Positions 58,295 through 64,000 of a DNA stretch of 64,000 nucleotides are shown here, piece after piece. The notes beneath the pieces are model-generated. The model made no database searches. It was not told the origin of the DNA and saw only the letters and a list, made by a program, of their open reading frames with translations. The stretch lies in the NCBI GenBank assembly GCA_035048815.1, contig JAUCBN010000022.1, positions 16,100,501 to 16,164,500 on the forward strand. The letters are read 5' to 3'. The position numbers were made by a program, and so were the translations under genes. The stretch's first letter is position 1; each line of letters starts with the position of its first letter. The DNA is from Abelmoschus esculentus (taxonomy: Eukaryota > Streptophyta > Magnoliopsida > Malvales > Malvaceae).

Positions 58295-60903
58295 TCAAAA
58301 CTTAAAGTGGAGTAGATACAAATTGGGGCTCATTTGGACAATTAACTCTTGAATTACCTTCCGCTCTACATATTGTACATCGTTTGTGTTGTCTTTTTCC
58401 TTTATAATGTAGATCCATACTAGTATGGATTCAAGTTGATTTTGGTCTTCCTTTTGGAGTACGACGAAAGGTAGGATCGAGTAACCATCTTTCATTCCTT
58501 ACTGGTGGCCAATAATTTGAATTAGCAATTGGGGGAACTCAGTTCTGTAAATATTAACTATCCTCTACAGATTGAAGTATTCATCAACATAGGTGTATGG
58601 ATCAACACCGATAGACATACATTCCGTAACTGCATGAGGACAAGGGTATTGTTATGTCTGAAACGCTCCACAATCATAATACCTCCGTCAGAAATCAACT
58701 CTAAATATATTGGCGTGTGCTGCTGGATTCAAACGTCTCGGACCAACAACATCAAATGTTTGATTCATTCGATCAAAGCTGTGAACTCCCATTGATGTTG
58801 CATCGTCACATTCTCTTGCATTTTTCTCACTAGGTCTGTAGCCCAACTTTGGCCCCTATTGATTAATGTCTCGATTTCTTTCCCCTTTACGGTCCAAACT
58901 TTAGTCAACCTGTAGTATGCCTCTTTTACAAGGCTTGCGATCGGAAGATGGCGTGATCCTTTTAGTATTCCATTGATGCACTCCACAAGGTTGGTTATCA
59001 TTTGGCCGTATCGTCTTCCAGATTCATCGTAACATTGAGCCCATTTTTCCCTTTCTAGACTGTTTGCCCAATTCCAATGTCGGTCACTATACCTATTTAG
59101 ATTTGGTATTTTCCTTTTAAAATCGAGATGTGTTAGTATATATCCTGTTTATAAATATTGCTAGTATATATATATACAAATAAAATAAAAAATATAATCA
59201 AATAAAAGATACTTACCCATGCTAACAATTTCACTACGAAAATATTGATTTTTGAATTGTTCCATACTATTTTTTCCGATATGGCGAACACAGTACGTGG
59301 GGTACGCGTGGGGAGGTGTCCAACGACTTCATTCTCGATTAATAGTAGCTTTGATACCTGTCCCTCGATCAGATATAATACAAACACCATTTTCTCAAAT
59401 GACATGCTCACGTAGATTTTTCAAAAAGAAATTCCAAGCTTCCGCCGACTCTTGCTCCACAATTGCGAATACAATCGGAAAGATATTGTTATCACCATTT
59501 TGTACAACAACAATCAACAATATATGAGAGTATCTACCATATAACCACGTACCATCTACTTGAATCATACGTTTGCAGTAAGGGAAACCATCAATGCAAG
59601 GCTTGAACACCCAAAATAATCGATGAAAAATTTTATAGCCTTGATGAAATTGTCCTTGTTGGTCGTAAGCATCTTTTGTTTGATATCTCACGATGGTGCC
59701 TAGGATGAAATGTGTCATTGCAAGCAATAAAGTTAGTAGCTCGTTATATGACTTATCATAATCACCATAAACAGAGTCTAATGCTTTCTCTCTGGCACGC
59801 CAAACTTTCTTGTATTTTATTTAATATTGAAATTGTTGAGCAATAGTTGCCTGAATAGTTGAAACGAGAACCCTTGGATTTATTTTGACCAGATTCTTCA
59901 TATGATGACTTATTACAGTTGTATCTAATTTTCGGTGATCTTGTGCAATAGAACTTCGTAAACAGGTATGATCTCCACTGTACTTACTGACCTCCCATAG
60001 ATTTGACCTCTTACGTTTGGTAATTCGAACCTTCCAATTGCACTTTTGCCCATACTTGATAAACTTGGCTAAGAATGTCTTCTAACTAGACTCTACTATA
60101 ATGTAGTCAACGAGATTCTTGATGCTATACACTTTCACTGCCAATGTTGCTTGATCCTTATCCTCAAATTGAAGGTCATTCAATAATTCATCCGAGCCAG
60201 TATAAGTTAATCGGGGAACATCCGGGAATTCAGCAGCTCTCATAACTTCAAAATCCAATGACACCATGTGAGTAAGAGGCTCATAAAATGTAATATCTCC
60301 TGCGGGTGGCACAAATTCTCCCACACCATAATTAGGGACATTACCAACATCATTCAGAAACAAATCATCATCTTCAATATCTTCATCCTCGCTAGAATCG
60401 TCAAGAGCTTCTCCCTATCGACCGCGTAGATTGTTCATATTATTTGTTGAAGTGTCAACTGGATTAAATTCATTAGTTGTACCACCATACAACATTGCGA
60501 GAAAACTGCCTCTAGGTAGTTCAGTCTCAGTAACGTAATTCATTTGAGAAGATTCTCTAATGAAAGTTCTAGGAGGGTTCGGAACATCAAAAATCTCCGT
60601 AAATAACTTGATATATCGAGTCTCCACATATTCATGTTCAACAATCATCATTGCAATATCAGCATCATCTTCAAGATTGATTGCACAATATGTTACCGGA
60701 TTTTCACATGTAAGCCACCGGTAACGCAAACCATAAATCTCTCTTCCAATCTTTTAAGATATTTTTCCCTTCAACTGTCGAATTGTGATTTCCTTTTCAA
60801 ATCGCATTTTTGTGGTGTTTTCAGCTTCAACTATAATTCCGACATCCATTCTCACAAATTTTCCATTATAATGGATAATTATCAGAAATTTATTCTGATT
60901 CAT
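58295..60903 (-). pseudogene. mudrA-like: MURA-type transposase of the MULE, decayed
   Basis: The frame starts at ATG 60903 (MNQNKFLIII) with a ubiquitin-like N-terminal region, then an acidic linker (DDSSEDEDIEDDD). A MuDR DNA-binding-type domain follows (QFEDKDQATLAVKVYSIKN to RSNLWEVSKYSGDHTC). The DDE transposase has MIQVDGTWLYG (about 59550) and IISDRGTGI (about 59365) as its first two acidic motifs. After an intron near 59146-59218 come NLVECINGILKGSRHLPI and an eroded SWIM zinc finger (YDCGAF..CPHAV, about 58610-58670). In-frame stops occur at about 60766, 60415, 60082, 59818, 59395 and 59335, and a frameshift near 58770. Most stops are single transitions, so this copy cannot make transposase. 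Confidence 0.87.
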
Positions 60904-61540
60904 TTTCTGTTTCAAATCAAATTAATAAAATAAATTAATATAAAAAAATGAAAAATATAAAAGATAAAATTATAACAAACTAGAATAAAATAAAATACAC
61001 TCAAAATGTAAATAAATAAAACTAAAAATAAAGTTTCGTATATAAATACCTTCAATTCTACTATCATCATAAAATAGATCAACTTAAAATTATTCATAAA
61101 ATTTTAACATAACTAACTCTATGAACTATAAATTTAAAAAATATATCTATAATAAAAAAATACTAGCATTAAAAATAAACACATACCTGAAACAAGTCTT
61201 GAAATTTCTTTGCTTACTCTCTACCAATTTTTTTCCTACACACTCTCTATTATCAACAACTCTCTATTGCACCAGAATAATTATAAATTGGCCATTGGTA
61301 TTATATATACCAATTAAATTCGTATTTTTTAAATCCAATTTACCCCTACCATAACCCGTGACTACCCCTTTGTCCCGTTGCACCCCTACCCCTGCACCCC
61401 GTTCCTACCCCTCTCCCTCACTGGCACGCCTGCACCCCTATCCCTGCCCCTCGCCTGCACCCTCTCCTTCACTGGCACGCCTGCACACCTATCCCTGCAC
61501 CCGTCTGCTCCCTGGTGTGATTAAAGCACAAGTCGCGGTA

Positions 61541-61708
61541 TTTGAGCCCGACTTTGAACAGTGTATAACACTGTTGGAAGTCGGGCTCTCATGAGCCAAT
61601 CTTCTATTATTTATTTTTAATTTAAAGCTAAAACACTGTAGAAAGTCGGGTTCTGATGAATCGACCTTAGTGTTCACTGTTGTTTCTTCAATAGATCTGG
61701 AAATAATT
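61541..61708 (-). repeat. Right terminal inverted repeat of the MULE
   Basis: Inverted counterpart of 54886-55058. Its inner neighbour (61355-61510) is a C-rich minisatellite of CTGGCACGCCTGCACCCCTA-like units, mirroring the GC-rich patch of the left end. Confidence 0.85.
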
Positions 61709-61904
61709 AAAAAAGCATTATAAACTAAACCAAAAAAATAAGGAAATGATTAGCTAAATAGACCTTCAAAGTGTTATGAAAGCAAACATCAATATAGATA
61801 AATTATAGAGGATAGAACCTTGATAACATCAGAGGTAAATTAAAATATGAGATATTTTGATTAGACAAGACCCATAATAATTTAATCTAGAAAGTATGTC
61901 ATCA

Positions 61905-62560
61905 TCTATCTGTCCGCACCACATCTTTAATCGCTTGTGGAGCCTCCTTAATCTCGATTATTGGGTTGAAAAATCTTACCCAATTTAGCAATTGTGTGGG
62001 TAGCTCTATTCCTCTTTCGATCAACATGTACGAAACTAACAAAAATAAAGCTATCTCTTCTTATGCGTACGTTGTCATAAACTACACTCGCCAAAGATCT
62101 ATCAACTTCAACCGGATTTAATTTTGATATTACACTAAGAGCATTTTTTTCAACCTCAATTTGATCAAAACTCAGTTCTTGTGCTAAGATCAGTGCCTAG
62201 TAACAAACAATTGCTTCGTTCATTTCTGGATCCAAGATAAAAAAGTTAGGGTAAACTCCCACCGTCGTTAGAAGTCCTTTTGAATTCCTTAATACAATAC
62301 TGTATGTTGAGCGCTTAAAACTCTTACAATAGCTAACATCAAAATTTACTTTAATTATGTTAAATGGTGGTGAAAATCAACGATGTGTTTCAACCTGTGA
62401 ACTTGCCGAAATACAAGGGTTGACAACATCATATTCCTGAGTATATGACTAACAAAATCTACTATTTTTTGCATCGCTTTAAAAACCGTTTCATAAAAAA
62501 TTTTGTTGTAAACTTCCCATATAACCCAAATAGCAACAACCAAGAGTCAACAAACCTTAA
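61905..62560 (-). pseudogene. L1-type non-LTR retrotransposon fragment (RNase H)
   Basis: On the minus strand AIWVIWEVYNKIFYE (about 62533) is like the W-N motif that follows the RT zinc-binding region of plant L1-like polyproteins. It is followed by an RNase H-like segment with SKGLLTTVGVYP, MNEAIVCY, IEVEKNALSVISKLN and HVDRKRNRATHTIAKLG (about 62285-61990). Stops interrupt it. Neither RT nor a poly-A end is seen, so it is a short remnant or a captured RNase H domain. Confidence 0.6.
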
Positions 62561-62692
62561 TATCCTTGATTCGAAAGGTTGAATAGCCACGTTAAAAAGT
62601 CTTGTGCTACTCGGATGTTACTGACTTATAAACTCAGATAAAAAAACTTGCTTAATAAATATACAATCTTGAATAAAATAAAGAATAGATTC

Positions 62693-64000
62693 TGATGCGT
62701 GTCAAATATGCATAATTTAGTGCAAGTGAACACGTCGCCAAGTAATAAAGTAATGAGTAAATCGTGTATCGTCTCCACAGGGATTGGTCTACTCAATAAG
62801 CTTCCTTTAGTCTTCTTGCTCTGTAACGAAATAAAATAAAAACATAAGTGATTGAGTTGTGATTGAACTAAATAAAGAAATCTAAATAAAGAGAGAATAA
62901 ACAGATAATAAAATAGCTAGGATCCCGTTGTGTTGTATAGTAGATTCAATTGTCTTGTTTCTTTCTAATGCAATCGCACAACATTACCTCGACAGAACTG
63001 CAGATTACTGCCTCGACAGCAAAGATACTCGTCCACCGTGGTAATCCCTTTCTCTTGGATGGACTTTACCAAAGTTCGGCAAAGTATCCTTAGATGACTC
63101 CGCTTATCCCTAAGTCGAAGTACTGTTGATGACCAGTCTTTGATGATACCTCCCAGCGTGAATCAATTATAATCATCAACCAATCCTACACTTCATTTAG
63201 GCGCTGAAACTCTTAACCTATTCCTAGGTAGAGTTAGTATTTCCTGATTGAAACATTGTACTTATTCCTTTCGTGAATCTAACTCTCCCGATATTAGATA
63301 AATGGATTACTTACAAACTTCTCTCCCAAGCTTGAATGTAAGAACAAGGAATGACAAAGAATAAGCAAACTTCGATATTTTATTGCATTGAAACAAGAAA
63401 TAATGTTCAATCTCTTCACACTAATACTTTACAACCTTCACCTAAACCTAAACAAACTTAGAACATAATGTAAAAGAAAAGAAAAACTAAAAGATAAATC
63501 GTCTAGGTCTAAGCTCTCTAATTCCGAATTGTATATTATGATGTGTGTCTTCTCCTTGGATGGCTATGTCTTATATAGGCTTGGCCTAGGGCAAACCTTT
63601 CCTAAGTAAAATACAACTTGGAGTAGGGAATAAGTCAAGTACATAAATAAAATATTTCCAAGTTTATTCCAACTAGGAGGCTTTCCTGCGTGGCCTTTAT
63701 CTTGGGCTTTCCACGTGCTATCCAACTCCGATCCTTGGGCTTTTTGTCCAGCAATGTTCTTCTCATTTTTCTCCTCAGCTTGCCTATAATATGGCTTCTT
63801 GTCCCTTGCTGCTACCTCGACATCAGGTCCTGCCTCGGTCTCAGTTACTGCCACGACAATATTTTTTCCTGCACAGATACAAAAATGCAGTAAAGCTTGC
63901 CTTTCCTGTAAATATTATCTTTAACAGTAAAATCCCTAAATAGTTCACATTAAGTATATACATTAGTTCAAGTAGGTGTAGATTTGATGATTATTGCCCA
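62693..64000 (-). repeat. LTR of the same family as 34735-36121, inverted, cut by window end
   Basis: Read on the minus strand, this segment ends GACACGCATCA at 62693 and is alignable with the solo LTR over its whole length. Both contain TTGATTCAC, GGTATCATCAAAGAC and AAGCGGA words and GAGGCAG repeats, and both have CTGCAGGAA-like words near the start. The window stops about 15 bases before the expected TGATGAGCG start. Whether it is a solo LTR or part of a full element cannot be told. Confidence 0.82.

Larger units (their letters stand above)
54886..61708. mobile_element. Two-gene Mutator-like element (MULE) with plant-mobile-domain cargo
   Basis: About 165-bp inverted repeats close the element: AGATCTATTGAAGAAACAAC (54897-54916) matches the complement at about 61679-61698, and GCTCATGAGAGCCCGACTTC (54995-55014) matches the complement at about 61579-61598. 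Inside, a plant-mobile-domain gene reads inward from the left and a MURA transposase reads inward from the right, the convergent layout of MuDR. Both genes have a leader intron. Both are decayed. I could not find a 9-bp target duplication, so the outermost bases are uncertain. Confidence 0.85.

Noticed and set aside
61358..61594. Proline/serine-rich open frame
   Set aside because: It is produced by the C-rich subterminal minisatellite of the MULE and overlaps its inverted repeat.
63564..63854. 96-codon minus-strand open frame
   Set aside because: It lies within an LTR that aligns with the solo LTR at 34735-36121, where the frame is not kept.

Overview
The window is nuclear DNA from a flowering plant. 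It has spliced genes with long AT-rich introns, is dominated by LTR retrotransposons nested in one another, and carries plant-type transposons (MULE, MITEs, an L1 remnant). The ORF1 type of the large gypsy element and the MULE cargo suggest a Malvaceae genome such as cotton; that is an inference from familiarity, not a search. There is no prokaryotic content, CRISPR array, rRNA or tRNA gene that I could support.

Layout. 1-18163: a Ty3/gypsy element of Tat/Ogre type, + strand, with its 5' LTR cut by the window start. It has an arginine-tRNA-type PBS, a leader interrupted by a 3.3-kb solo LTR of a relative, an extra ORF1, gag-pro, a spliceable intron, then RT-RNaseH-aRNaseH-integrase. A long 3' untranslated part is full of small stem-loops, followed by the 3' LTR. 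18164-20393: AT-rich spacer with small repeats. 20394-22979 (-): an intact six-exon UDP-glucuronate decarboxylase (UDP-xylose synthase) gene whose first intron has AT-AC, U12-type borders. 23004-25754: spacer with one foldback element.

25755-48145 (-): the remains of a PRL1-like WD40 gene, with a stop codon and frameshifts. It is stretched over 22 kb because its introns received a decayed copia element (27370-34226), a 1.4-kb solo LTR (34735-36121) and a 2.1-kb solo LTR (36312-48044). The last was itself invaded by a Sirevirus-like copia element (36988-46618, -) with an extra ORF after pol. 48838-49322 is a MITE with a 9-bp target duplication. 51189-53047 (+): an intact five-exon TCTP gene with a threefold tandem repeat inside intron 1. 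54886-61708: a two-gene MULE with long terminal inverted repeats, a decayed plant-mobile-domain gene (+) and a decayed MURA transposase (-), convergent from the two ends. 61900-62560 (-): an L1-type RNase H remnant. 62693-64000 (-): most of an LTR of the same family as 34735-36121.

Only the decarboxylase and TCTP look like working host genes. The most unusual signal is an array of tiny stem-loops (about 14989-15351) at the 3' end of the Ogre-type element: the loop is constant (close to ATATAGGA) while the stems differ but stay complementary. A second hairpin family with another constant core lies upstream (13917-14500), and an LTR hairpin beside a PBS-like motif shows compensatory change between two related LTRs. 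Together these suggest selected RNA structure in this retrotransposon lineage that I cannot match to a described system.
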